From assembly GCA_950097015.1 (NCBI GenBank), contig CATNEN010000011.1:3748501-3812500 (forward strand): a stretch of DNA of 64,000 nucleotides, read 5' to 3'. This document shows positions 47,001 to 57,185 of the stretch, one piece after another. Both the position numbers and the translations under genes were made by a program. This DNA is from Macrostomum hystrix (Eukaryota; Platyhelminthes; Macrostomidae). The stretch's first letter is position 1. Each line of letters begins with the position of its first letter. A model generated the notes under the pieces. That model had not been told where the DNA came from, did not search any database, and saw only the letters and a list, made by a program, of their open reading frames with translations.

Positions 47001-47770
47001 GGTTATTTGATTTTTTGATTTAGACGATAGATAAATATAGGAAGCTTCGAAATGCCAAATCAATTAAACGGGTTAAGCTGAAAAAAGTTAACTTATAGAT
47101 ATTAGAGATGTTAATTAACGAATTTAGAAGCATTAACAGTAGAAAGGCCACATGGGGGGTATTCAACGAATCCAACACTACGAAGCTACAGCTGCCTAGG
47201 TAAAGATAGCTTATCTCACCTAGGCGTTAAATACTGAGTGTAACATAATTTTCTACCTCTACGAGAAACGAGAAAGTTAGAGAATAAGCATTATCACGTG
47301 ACTGGATGTGCTCATGTTCAATCACGGGTGACATAGCAGAAAATTTATATCGAGGAGTGATTTTTTATTTAGTATACCGCAATACTTCATCTAAACAGAT
47401 TCCACCAAGAGTGCAACAACAATGATTTTCACGCCACATTTTTTTCTTGCAAGATAAGACACTTCCGAGCTGCAGCAGTGTTCAGTGGTACCACCTATTT
47501 CTAGCTGCCTCGAAATTAAGCGAATTAAACGGTGGTACCACTAAGCTCTAGACGGCATATAGGTAAACGCAATTTTGAATTGTGAACTGTGGCCATATTT
47601 TCAGATAACACACACACAGATACGGATAGGGTTGCTGTGGCACGCACGCCTGGACACTTATCCAAGTGAGTCTTCATAAATACAGACCAATGCGACTTCG
47701 GTTCTGACAAAAATACTGTTAAAGACAACTCAAATCGATTAGACACTCCAGATATAGACGCAGAACAGCT
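47001..47770. other. Divergent intergenic region between UBLCP1 and NPC2
   Basis: The two genes are transcribed away from each other across this 770-bp stretch, so both promoters should be here. No further ORF or element is recognised. Confidence 0.5.
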
Positions 47771-48998
47771 ATGAAGACTTGTGCAGTTCTCGCCATTCTA
47801 GCTCTTACTGCTAGCATTGTGGCCAGCGACCCAGTGATGGTGAAAGACTGCGGTAAGGACTTCTTTCATTAACAAATGACTATGATCAGTATTCTAACTT
47901 AAGCTTAAGTGTCTTGTAAATTCTTAAGCTCCATAGCGTCAATGAAGCACCAATGTATAGTTTAGGATCCATGATGCTTCCATGGCCATTGCAAGCACTA
48001 TACAGAATCCAAAACCATTCGAACCATGCAAGTTCTATGACCGTTTGAAGCGCACTGCACTATGCAGCATCCATAACCATTCCGAGCATCAGACAGCGTC
48101 CATAACCATTCCAAGCATCAGACAGCGTCCATAACCATTCCAAGCATCAGACAGCGTCCATAACCATTCCAAGCATCAGACAGCATCCATAACCATTCCG
48201 AGCATCAGACAGCGTCCATAACCATTCCAAGCATCAGACAGCATTTCAAGCGCCATGCAGAGTCCATAGCCATTCCAAGTACCATGCATTTTTAACGACT
48301 TTTTAAAGCACCATGCACTATCTAGGACTATTCAAACAACCGATTATCAATCAAATTTTATCTCCAACACAAAACAATATGCGTTACTCAGGCTCGGTAG
48401 CTGGCAAGATTGTCAGCGTGGACATCAATCCGTGTCCCAAGCTGCCCTGTGAATTCAAGCGCGGTACACAAGTGAGCGCCACAGTCACCTTTCAATCATC
48501 GGAGTCGTCCAATGCTGTCAAGTCGGTGGTTCACGGCATCATCGGTGGCATTCCGGTGCCATTTCCTCTGCCGGATTCCAACGCGTGCAATACAATGAGT
48601 CCGCAGTGCCCTCTGGCGTCTGGCAGTCAGTACGTGTACAAAACTCAACTAGACGTTCTACAGTCCTATCCACAGGTAAACATGACGCAACACCTTTGAC
48701 CTTTTGATGATATGACCAAAGTGACCAGTCCTGCTGACCGTTTGATGAGCCGTCAAAAGTGTCTTTCTGACCATTTAATGGGACCAAACAGCGTCCTTTC
48801 CGAGGTGTCCTTGGAATGCCCCTGAGTTAATGAGTGTCTCTGATTAATCCAAGTATCTTCATAGGAACCTTGTCACTCGATTCAAAACTAAGTAAAAACA
48901 AAAACAAATTTCAGATCGCTGTCGTTGTCCAATGGGAGTTGGTCGATCCAAACACCAAGGACTTGGTTTGCTTCGAATTTCCAGCTCGTGTTATGTAA
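47771..48998 (+). CDS. NPC2: NPC2-like sterol transfer protein, 3 exons
   Basis: Exons 47771-47852, 48392-48675, 48915-48998 (phases 1 and 0), 149 aa, close to the 151 aa of human NPC2. The signal peptide (CAVLAILALTASIVAS) is followed by the ML/E1 domain: VMVKDCGSVAGKIVSVDINP, CPKLPCEF, VVHGIIGGIPVPFPLPDSNA, CPLASGSQYVY, VVVQWELVD, LVCFEFPARVM. The six conserved cysteines of the mature protein and the VPVPFP sterol-pocket loop are present. The family binds cholesterol in the lysosome lumen and hands it to NPC1; in invertebrates it is often expanded and may bind other lipids. Intron 1 holds a 29-bp repeat. Identification secure. Confidence 0.94.
48055..48245. repeat. 29-bp tandem repeat, NPC2 intron 1
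   Basis: Six copies of CCATTCCAAGCATCAGACAG followed by CGTCCATAA, with degenerate flanking copies from about 47960. Confidence 0.96.
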
Positions 48999-49857
48999 AT
49001 CAATCATTTCGGTCGTATTGCTTTTTTAATGACAAATAACGTAGTTATAATTATTTTCACAATGCTACTAGTTCAAGGCATCCTACAAGAAGCAACTAAT
49101 TCAAAACACTAAATAAACTGCCAGATTACATTTAAAAGCAATTAGGAACTAAAAATATAACTTTTCAAAATTCAACACTATTTAAATCTATTTTTTATTC
49201 ATGCTTTTGCAATTTGAAGAAAAATTAGTAAGATTTTTAGGAAGCGAGCGAGACAGGCAATAGTTTGGAATTGCGAGTACCTGAAATTTAAAATCTAGAA
49301 AGGCAACTCCCGACAAACCACTTACTTTCCCGACCATTATAGGCTGACTGGCTGTCCCTATGCTTACACAGGGTGGGTACTCGGAGTTAGACAAATCAGA
49401 TGTACTTCTTTTGCAACTTGGAAAATATATAGTTAACTTCCGTTTCGTTTAAACGATTCTTAAAAATACTTTCTGTCAAATTTAATGTGTTTGCCTTACT
49501 TTAGCCAGTGTTTTAAGGGAGATCTGGTTAAAGGAAGGATGTAACTACAGTGTCCTACAGACTATTCAATAGGATGTGACCAGTGTCCGACTAAACATTC
49601 AATGGGATGTGACCAGTGTCCTACTAAACATTCAATAGGATGTGACCAGTGTCCCACTAAACATTCAATGGGATGTGATAAAAAACGAAAGAAAGATAAG
49701 ATGAACAAAGATTTTTCCTAGCAAATCACTACTTGAGCTGAATCTTCGTTTACTTAGCATGCAATTAAAATATTACAAATTTGTATATTTCTTGAAGGCT
49801 AGAAGCCGAACTTATTTTCGCAAATGCAGATTAAGGAACAAAGTTAGCGTGGCTAAA
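48999..49857. other. NPC2-MCAT convergent intergenic region
   Basis: This holds the 3' ends of both genes and a short 33-bp tandem repeat at 49545-49680. No exon is recognised. Confidence 0.55.
49545..49680. repeat. 33-bp tandem repeat
   Basis: About four copies of CATTCAATGGGATGTGACCA followed by GTGTCCTACTAAA between NPC2 and MCAT. Confidence 0.93.
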
Positions 49858-52403
49858 TTAAACTGGCACATTGACATATTTGCCATAGGCCTTGTTGTTA
49901 ATCTTCTGCAAAATATAGCCTAACTGTTGGCCGGGTCCGACTTCGTAAATGTGCGGATGCGGCGTCTCCGGACTGCGCCTAGTCAGGCTGGTGACAATCT
50001 GGTGCCATTTGACCGGACTGTGCACCTGCTTCACCAATAGCTTGGCTATGGTGTCCACCGTGCGAGGCGGTTTCACAATCACATTCGAATATACTGGAAT
50101 GCGTGGAACTCGCAATGTGCAACGGTTTAGAGCTCTGGCTAGTGTTTTAGAGGCCGGATACATTAGGCTGGTGTGAAATGCGCCGCTAACTTGCAAAGGT
50201 TTCACTGACGCAATGCCGTACTCAGAGTAATGCTGCTCAATGTACTGTAGAGCCTGGTGGATTGGTTGAGGAATAAATTCAAAACCATAGTGCAAGTGAG
50301 TAACAATGATTGGCGAGTCAAATGAAGCATTGTTATCTAGATGTGGTGAGACCCATCATGGTTTAAAGAATAAGATTAACGTTAGGTTTAGATTTATTTT
50401 GATTTGCTTACTTAGCCCATGATCATAGGATTAGGATTATACTACCGATTTCCTAGAATAGGTAAGATTTTCTAACATCCTATGCACTTTATGGAATCTT
50501 TTAGGTTTCCAAGAAGGTTTTGGACTTTGCATTAGCGTTTCGGATTTCCTAAAATCCTTCGGATTTCCTAAAATCCTTCGGATTTCCTAGAATCCATCGG
50601 ATTTCCTAGAATCCATCGGATTTCCTAGAATCCATCGGATTTCCTAGAATCCTTCGGATTTCCTAGAATCCTTCGGATTTCCTAGAATCCTTCGGATTTC
50701 CTAGAATCCTTCGGATTTCCTAGAATCCTTCGTATTTCCTAGAATCCTTCGGATTTCCTAGAATCCTTCGGATTTCCTAGAATCCATCGTATTACCTAGA
50801 ATCCTTCCTTCGGATTTCTTAGAATCCTTTAGATTTCCTAAAATCCTTCGGACTTCCTAGAACCCTTCGGATTTCCTAGACTTCTTCGGATTTCTTAGAA
50901 TCCTTCGGACTTCTTAGAATCCTTCGGACTTCCTAGAATCCTTCGGATTTCCTAGAATCATTCGGATTTCCTAGATCTAAAAAGATTCTTAGTTTCTATA
51001 ACTACGCACTGATTCTAGATATTGCTTCAGAAGCTCCAAAACTATATCTTACCTCTTTATGCCCGGCCACAACCACACACCTGGCAAACAGGTGGCTGGC
51101 AATCTCGCACACTGGTCGCACCATGCCACGCTGAGATCTGCAATGATCTTTGGCGGCTTTCATTGCTAAGCCAATGTTTGAGTCGCCGGTTAGAAAACAG
51201 GAGGCCATGCCGCCGGACACCTGATCGCTGGCTAGCTGCATGGCCTGCGCGCGGACCTGGACTAGGCGGAGACCTGTTCAGGTGAGAGATTTTTTATTTA
51301 GTTGCTATGCGGTGTTGTTGATAAACGACGTTGATAAACAAAGAGAGAAGAATGAAAACTCTGAAGAGGATAAAGTTAAGGAGCTCGTCGGGAAGCTCGT
51401 AGCTCAGTGGTTAGAGCTACGGACTTCTGATGGAGAGGTCGGGAGTTCGAATCACTTTTATTTCTTGGGAGTTTTTAGGGAATATGGTTCAATGAAATTA
51501 AATCATTTGTTTTAAGATTGTTAAACTTTGTTAAAAGTTTGTTTTAAGGAAAATGGGTTTTAGGGAATATGGATTTAGAGAATATAGTTTTAGGGAATAG
51601 GGGTTTTGTAGATAATAGGGTTTTAGGGAATACGGTTTTAGGGAATATAGTTTTAGGAAATAGGGTTTTAAAGAATATGGTTTTGGGGAATACGGTTTTA
51701 GGGAATAGGGTTTTAGGAAATAAAATTTTAGGGAATAGTGTGGCAGGAAACAGTTATAGTAAACTATGATCAGTAATTGGAGTTAAAAGGGCAGTTTTGC
51801 AGAGAATACAGTTGTAGGGAATGAGTGAGACGAGAGCGCCAGTTTCTCACCCTCTTCAAAAGTGAAAGTGCCAGCGAAAGCGTGAGCTGCAAACTCGCCG
51901 ACGCTGTAGCCGGCGGCACCGATGCACTTGGGCAGGGCGTTCGGATGTAAAGCCTCGAGGGCGAGTAGGGCGGCCATGGAGGTCACGTAGATGGCCGGTT
52001 GGCTGAACTGTGTGAGACCGAGCTTTCGCTCGGGGCCAGTTAGGCATAGTTTCAATAAATCGTATTTTAATATATCGTTGGCGTGCTCAAACACTTGCTT
52101 AGTGCCCGGATAATTGAGCAGTTTGGAGCCCATGCCAACAAACTGGCTAGACTGACCTGGGAACAGAATGTAAGTGGTGTCCTCTGGTGCGACACCCTCT
52201 GGCCCGCGATAAACAAATCGAGTGTGCGATTCAAAGGGTTCAATTTGATCTTCGACTGATTTTGACTTTTCTGAATCGGCTTCGTTGCTACTACTTTTAG
52301 AAGCGCTGTCGGTTGCTAGGCAACGGAAATGATTTGAGCATGGGTTAGCGTAATAACGCCTGTAGAGGGCGCTCAGGATGCAGCGACTGAAGGATGACGT
52401 CAT
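49858..52403 (-). CDS. MCAT: Mitochondrial malonyl-CoA:ACP transacylase, 3 exons
   Basis: Exons 52403-51851, 51273-51053, 50253-49858 (phases 1 and 0), 389 aa (human 390). It loads malonate onto mitochondrial acyl carrier protein for type II fatty acid synthesis, the source of lipoate. The N-terminus is basic, Ser/Tyr-rich and without acidic residues, as expected of a mitochondrial presequence. Then: YILFPGQSSQFVGMG, FSQPAIYVTSMAAL, active-site Ser167 in AAGYSVGEFAA, VRAQAMQLAS, VSGAFHTSLMYPA with the catalytic His, PVYSNV, SPVKWHQIV, YEVGPGQQLG. GYSVGE replaces the usual GHSLGE. An acceptor-like GCTATTTTTAG lies 3 nt before the ATG. Both introns carry distinct minisatellites and intron 1 also a tRNA-like sequence. 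Confidence 0.94.
50530..50985. repeat. 19-bp tandem repeat, MCAT intron 2
   Basis: About 23 copies of GGATTTCCTAGAATCCTTC; the TTC/ATC variants are clustered. Confidence 0.97.
51391..51453 (+). repeat. tRNA-like sequence in MCAT intron 1
   Basis: TAGCTCAGTGGTTAGAGC (box A) and GGGAGTTCGAATC (box B) lie at normal tRNA spacing. The acceptor ends do not pair convincingly, so a SINE head is preferred over a functional tRNA. Confidence 0.5.
51555..51740. repeat. About 15-bp tandem repeat, MCAT intron 1
   Basis: Units of GGTTTTAGGGAATAG and GAATATAGTTTTAGG, about 12 copies. Confidence 0.93.
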
Positions 52404-52930
52404 GTTCTAAAAATAGCACTGGAATTAAATACGCGTGCAGTCATGGAATGGTTGTCAGGGTGCTTTTTTTAAATGTATTAACAATAATAACTGCGTACAG
52501 TTGTTCAGTCCATGGACTGGGGGTGCCACACTCAACCTAAATTACCCCAGCTAGTGTCTTACTAAACGATACAAATTATTACAGTAGAGTCGGGAATCGA
52601 ATTTCCGACCGACCATTGTGAGTCCAACGCTCTAACCACTAAGCTAAAAACACAGGATGGTCTTGATACAATAATTAAACTCGCTCGCTCGCTCACGAAA
52701 ACATAGCTCGACTATATCTTGGCCTAGATAAAAACAAGCAAAACAAAGAAAATTTTATTCAGCGTAAAGACAGATAAAATAAGATTATATTAAAATATAA
52801 TTTACCAATGAAACGAATTGACCTGATGCCTTCGAATAAGCTAGCATGTAGAGCAAAAGTACCAAACTTGGACTAATTGATTCTAAGAATGCATTACATC
52901 TGCCAATTTTTAAACAATTAACAACAAATC
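52404..52930. other. MCAT-POLR3K intergenic region
   Basis: This contains a minus-strand tRNA-like sequence at 52584-52650 and otherwise AT-rich DNA. Confidence 0.5.
52584..52650 (-). repeat. tRNA-like sequence
   Basis: On minus, TTAGCTTAGTGGTTAGAGCG, then TTGGACTCACAATGG in anticodon-arm position, and AATTCGATTCC. The D-, anticodon- and T-arm parts are recognisable, but the 7-bp acceptor stem does not form. Confidence 0.5.
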
Positions 52931-53248
52931 TCATTCCTTCCAAACGTGAGCACACTTTGCGCAACGATACTTAGTAGTCATAGGCTCATCGGCTGATCTG
53001 GTCTGCATCTGTACAAAATAGCACTGCATGTGCGAACACTCGGGACAGCGCTCCTCTGTAGTAGCCGCATTCTTCCAAGCATCTTCCCCGCCAAGAATGT
53101 CGTCAATCTCTTTCAATCTGGGATATTTAGTCTGCTCCATTGGGCACAGGACATTGTACACGTAGGGGCAGGATTCGCAAGCGTATCGATAGCAACGATC
53201 GCCTAGCTCCAACCGGAGCAGATTTGAGCAAGTTGGACAGAAGAGCAG
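52931..53248 (-). CDS. POLR3K: RNA polymerase III subunit RPC10/POLR3K, main exon
   Basis: 105 codons plus stop (human protein 108 aa). The family is the TFIIS-like subunit for termination and RNA cleavage by Pol III. It has an N-terminal zinc ribbon (LLFCPTCSNLL, YACESCPYVYN), a linker (KYPRLKEIDDILGG) and a C-terminal ribbon (CPECSHMQCYFVQMQTRSAD, EPMTTKYRCAKCAHVWKE) that includes the catalytic RSADEPMT acidic loop. The exon begins directly after an acceptor (CACCCGCAG) at the codon matching residue 2 of the human protein, and no ATG is in frame. The start must come from another exon (a weak candidate ATG followed by GTTTTAAG is at about 53348-53350) or from a spliced leader. Confidence 0.93.
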   Translation of the reverse strand: MLFCPTCSNLLRLELGDRCYRYACESCPYVYNVLCPMEQTKYPRLKEIDDILGGEDAWKNAATTEERCPECSHMQCYFVQMQTRSADEPMTTKYRCAKCAHVWKE

Positions 53249-55312
53249 CTGCGGGTGATTGACAATGTGAACTGGGAGTATATTTGCTTTAGACTGAAGC
53301 TTCCTTTGTGTGCCTTCTAAATATTAACTGCACTGCCTAAACTTAAAACCATTATTAGGATAATAGGCCTTTACTACATGCTAACCCCTTATGACCCTTC
53401 ACCCTTAACCCTTCAAATTTTCCTACAACCCTCCATGTTCATTCAATCGACTTTTGCTACACCCCTCCAAGATCATTCAATGAGCTTATCCTACAACCCT
53501 CAATGATCATTCAATGAGCTTTTGCTACACCCCTCCAAGATCATTCAATGAGCTTATCCTACAACCCTCCATGATCATTCAATGAGCTTATCCTACAACC
53601 CTCAATGATCATTCAATGAGCTTATCCTACAACCCTCAATGATCATTCAATGAGCTTTTGCTACACCCCTCCAAGATCATTCAATGAGCTTATCCTACAA
53701 CCCTCCATGATCATTCAATGAGCTTTTGCTACAATCCTCCATGATCATTCAATGAGCTTTTGCTACAACCCTCCATGATCATTCAATGAGCTTTTGCTAA
53801 AACCCTCCATGATCATTCAATGAGCTTTTGCTACAACCCTCCATGATCATTCAATGAGCTTTTGCTAAAACCCTCCATGATCATTCAATGAGCTTTTGCT
53901 ACAACCCTCCATGATCATTCAATGAGCTTTTGCTAAAACCCTCCATGATCATTCAATGAGCTTTTGCTACAACCCTCCATGATCATTCAATGAGCCTTTG
54001 CTAAAACCCTCCATGATCATTCAATGAGCTTTTGCTACAACCCTCCATGATCATTCAATTTGAGCTTTTGCTACAACCCTCCATGATCATTCAATGAGCT
54101 TTTGCTACAATCCTCCATGATCATTCAATGAGCTTTTGCTAAAACCCTCCATGATCATTCAATGAGCTTTTGCTACAACCCTCCATGATCATTCAATGAG
54201 CTTTTGCTAAAACCCTCCATGATCATTCAATGAGCTTTTGCTACAACCCTCCATGATCATTCAATGAGCCTTTGCTAAAACCCTCCATGATCATTCAATG
54301 AGCTTTTGCTACAATCCTCCATGATCATTCAATGAGCTTTTCCTACAACCCTCCATGATCATTCAATAAGCTTTTGCTACAATCCTCCATGATCATTCAA
54401 TGAGCTTTTGCTACAATCCTCCATGATCATTCAATGAGCTTTTCCTACAACCCTCCATGATCATTCAATAAGCTTTTGCTACAATCCTCCATGATCATTC
54501 AATGAGCTTTTGCTACAACCCTCCATGATCATTCAATGAGCTTTTGCTACAATCCTCCATGATCATTCAATGAGTTTTTGCTACAATCCTCCATGATCAT
54601 TCAATGAGCTTTTGCTACAATCCTCCATGATCATTCAATGAGCTTATCCTACAACCCTCCATGATCATTCAATGAGCTTTTGCTACAACCCTCCATGATC
54701 ATTCAATGAGCTTTTGCTACAACCCTCCATGATCATTCAATGAGCTTTTGCTACAATCCTCCATGATCATTCAATGAGCTTTTGCTACAATCCTCCATGA
54801 TCATTCAATGAGCTTTTCCTACAACCCTCCATGATCATTCAATAAGCTTTTGCTACAATCCTCCATGATCATTCAATGAGCTTTTGCTACAACCCTCCAT
54901 GATCATTCTATCAACTTTTACTTCAACCCTCCATAATTTAGAAAACAGATAAACACGCACTGTTTAACTTAATAAAAACTAAATAAAATACAAGGTTCTG
55001 GAAATATGGTTTTAATACGCAACTGAAAGATAGTGAATAAATGTTTATTTTTACAAAAATGTATAACTTTTTGTGTATACCAAAACGTGCTAACTGTACA
55101 TATTAAGTAGTACAGACTACTACAAGTAGAACAAGCAGTGAGTTGATTTCTTAGAACTTGATTTATGAAAAATGTAGGACTATTTTGGCTATGAAAATGC
55201 AGTATTAGCTAGAAAATTTTATGACCAATATTTTTTTGCCTAGAGACACTATTAATTGTTTAGCAAACAATTACATAAATGACTTCTAAATTGTTCATTA
55301 AGTAGGCTCTGT
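53249..55312. other. POLR3K 5' region / MED30 3' region
   Basis: Apart from the 34-bp array, I see only AT-rich sequence. No ATG followed by a good donor is visible upstream of the array. Confidence 0.5.
53420..54940. repeat. 34-bp tandem repeat upstream of POLR3K
   Basis: About 44 copies of CCCTCCATGATCATTCAATG followed by AGCTTTTGCTACAA. Variants (TTATCCTACAA, TTTTGCTAAAA, ACAATCC) recur in ordered runs. Confidence 0.98.
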
Positions 55313-55798
55313 TTAACTAGGATTAGGTAATTCGCTTAGCATTACCGACAGCTGATGAATTAATTGAGCATTTCCCGATGCCAATCGTTTAATAGTGCCA
55401 TTCAATTGATTAACGCGTTCAATCAATCGTTTAGCTTCCTCTGCTCTAGCCGTGGACTCAAGCGAAGCGCTAGCCTTGACTGTCTTCTTATTCGCTAAGC
55501 CATTGTTGTCGCCTTCATCGCCTTCTAACGGCAGCAGTTGTACGGGATCGGGTTGATTCAAATGACGACTAGCCGAGACCACGCTAGTGTAGACAGCTCT
55601 TAGCCTGCTTAGCTTCTCGTCTAGAGCTACAACTAGTTCAGTGGGCGGCACCTGCTGCTGCTGCTGCTGTACAGAACCTGCCCCGAGGCCACCCTGAGCC
55701 GGCCGATAATAAGCACAAATATCCGACACCGATTGAAGAACATCGAAAACTAGATCGCTACCCAGCTGACAAAGGCGAGCTGATTCAGTTAGGGACAT
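55313..55798 (-). CDS. MED30: Mediator complex subunit 30
   Basis: Intronless, 161 aa (human 178). MED30 is a metazoan-type Mediator head subunit linking activators to RNA polymerase II. Family landmarks are present in order: SARLCQLGSDLVFDVLQ (human has SLCRIGQETVQDIV), EKLSRLRAVYTS, DPVQLLPLEGDEGD, and a C-terminal coiled coil (RLIERVNQLNGTIKRLASGN, QLIHQLSVMLSE). A short Gln run lies near residue 45. An acceptor-like TTATAGTTTCAG is 31 nt before the ATG. Similarity is moderate but the motif order is right; assignment fairly confident. Confidence 0.78.
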   Translation of the reverse strand: MSLTESARLCQLGSDLVFDVLQSVSDICAYYRPAQGGLGAGSVQQQQQQVPPTELVVALDEKLSRLRAVYTSVVSASRHLNQPDPVQLLPLEGDEGDNNGLANKKTVKASASLESTARAEEAKRLIERVNQLNGTIKRLASGNAQLIHQLSVMLSELPNPS

Positions 55799-56234
55799 GT
55801 TTGATAAGTTTTGCTTTGGTCAGTAGTATCTGAAACTATAATGTGGGCAAGGCAAAACTTATTTTGTACATTTTATCAACCAAGGTCTACTGTAAGTAGT
55901 ATAGAACAACCTAGTGAAGGTTGTAGTGTTTCTACTCTTGAATGGCATTAACTACATCAAAACGGGCGCTCTATGAAGACAGGAATATCAGCTGCTTACA
56001 CTAGACATTTCCTTCGAAGTCTTAGAAAGCCGCTAGTAGTTATTTGAAAAAAAACTATATGAAAAGCGTCAATGTGTACACAGACAAATGTTAATATATT
56101 TTTTCAATCTACATTTTTAATAATTTTAGCTAACAGACAATAATGATGCTAGATGTTGTAGGATGTACAATAATTTAATTGTTTGAAACTGTTTTCAACC
56201 GAATTGGCAGTAAATGACACAATGATCTGTTTAT
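55799..56234. other. MED30-mS38 intergenic region
   Basis: AT-rich; nothing recognised. Confidence 0.5.
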
Positions 56235-57185
56235 TCATTGCATATTGGTCTTCGGCTTTGGTTTGCCAGGATTGATATCAATTGGTCCTAACAGGTCAGC
56301 GTGGTAACCGGTTCGTCTGGCTAATTTCAAGCGCTGCTCAATTTTCTGAGCCGGGTCCCAGCCAACTGACCGCAGTTTCAATTGGTGCAGACACTCCTGA
56401 AATTCGGCCTCCTTTTTCTTTTCGCGCAGATGTCGCTTGTCGCGCAGCATGGCGGCGCAGCGTTTGCGAAACTTCTTCAGCTGATGCCGCTTCATTCTGC
56501 GGCGTCGATTGACAATGTCAAGATGGCCGCGCGGCCAGATAATGCCTCGCGATGGGATGAAGATTGGCGATTGGCGAGTCTTTGTTGCAGCTGTGACAGA
56601 CGAACTGATTAGAGAATTCGGCCAACATATTGTGGTCAGGCTACGATTTGGTAACTGCAGACCATTTGGCTGGTGCTTTAAGAGGCCTAAAATATGATAA
56701 GTTGCATTTTAAGTTAACTACAAACATGCATAATAAAAGTGAACACTGCCTGACGATGAGAAAGCCAGGGCAAATGTACACATCTGTGCGAGGGACTACA
56801 AACCTCTATGATCATTCAAAAAACACTAGTTTCAAGAAATTCAAGTCACCATGATTCTTTAATAAAATTTATTACACTTTTCTCCAAAAAAACGTTGGAC
56901 TAAACACTGCACGAGTATATAGTAGTTCTACTTCTTTAAATGCATTGAAAAGAACTGTAAGGACTGCTTACCATTGTAAGAAGCAGAAAAATGACAACTC
57001 GACATTGATTTAGATGAAAACTGGCGCCTAATTTGAGAATTAATTGGAGTCTGCATCGACTGCTGATGGATCGATGCCAGATTTGATGTGTTAAGAACTA
57101 TCTGCCTATCAAATGAAGCCAGTGAAGTTGACCGTGTCAATGACATCCCAGCTAAGCGACTAGTCAGGCATGCTATGGACCACAT
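56235..57185 (-). CDS. AURKAIP1: Mitoribosomal protein mS38 (AURKAIP1), 2 exons
   Basis: Exons 57185-56972 and 56590-56235 (phase 1 junction), 189 aa (human 199). mS38 is a late-assembling small-subunit protein of the mitochondrial ribosome, binding near the decoding region. Exon 1 is Ser/Thr/Arg-rich with almost no acidic residues and a RRQFSS motif like a presequence cleavage site. Exon 2 contains the family's very basic C-terminal helix: IVNRRRRMKRHQLKKFRKRC, then DKRHLREKKKEAEFQECLHQ. The splice junction was chosen because donor GTAAGC and acceptor TCTGTCACAG give matching phase and an open frame. A further 50-residue C-terminal extension is present. The intron carries a SINE fragment. 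Confidence 0.82.
56739..56797 (+). mobile_element. SINE fragment in mS38 intron
   Basis: It matches the SINE body: GTGAACACTGCCTGACGATG, AGAAAGCCAGGGCAAATG, TACACATCTGTG. Confidence 0.7.

Noticed and set aside
52584-52650. Functional tRNA gene (possible CAC anticodon)
   Set aside because: A and B boxes fit, but the acceptor stem does not pair, and several similar heads occur elsewhere in the window.
53420-54940. Regularly spaced repeats considered as a CRISPR-like array
   Set aside because: Units are contiguous with no unique spacers and lie in an animal nuclear genome; this is a minisatellite.
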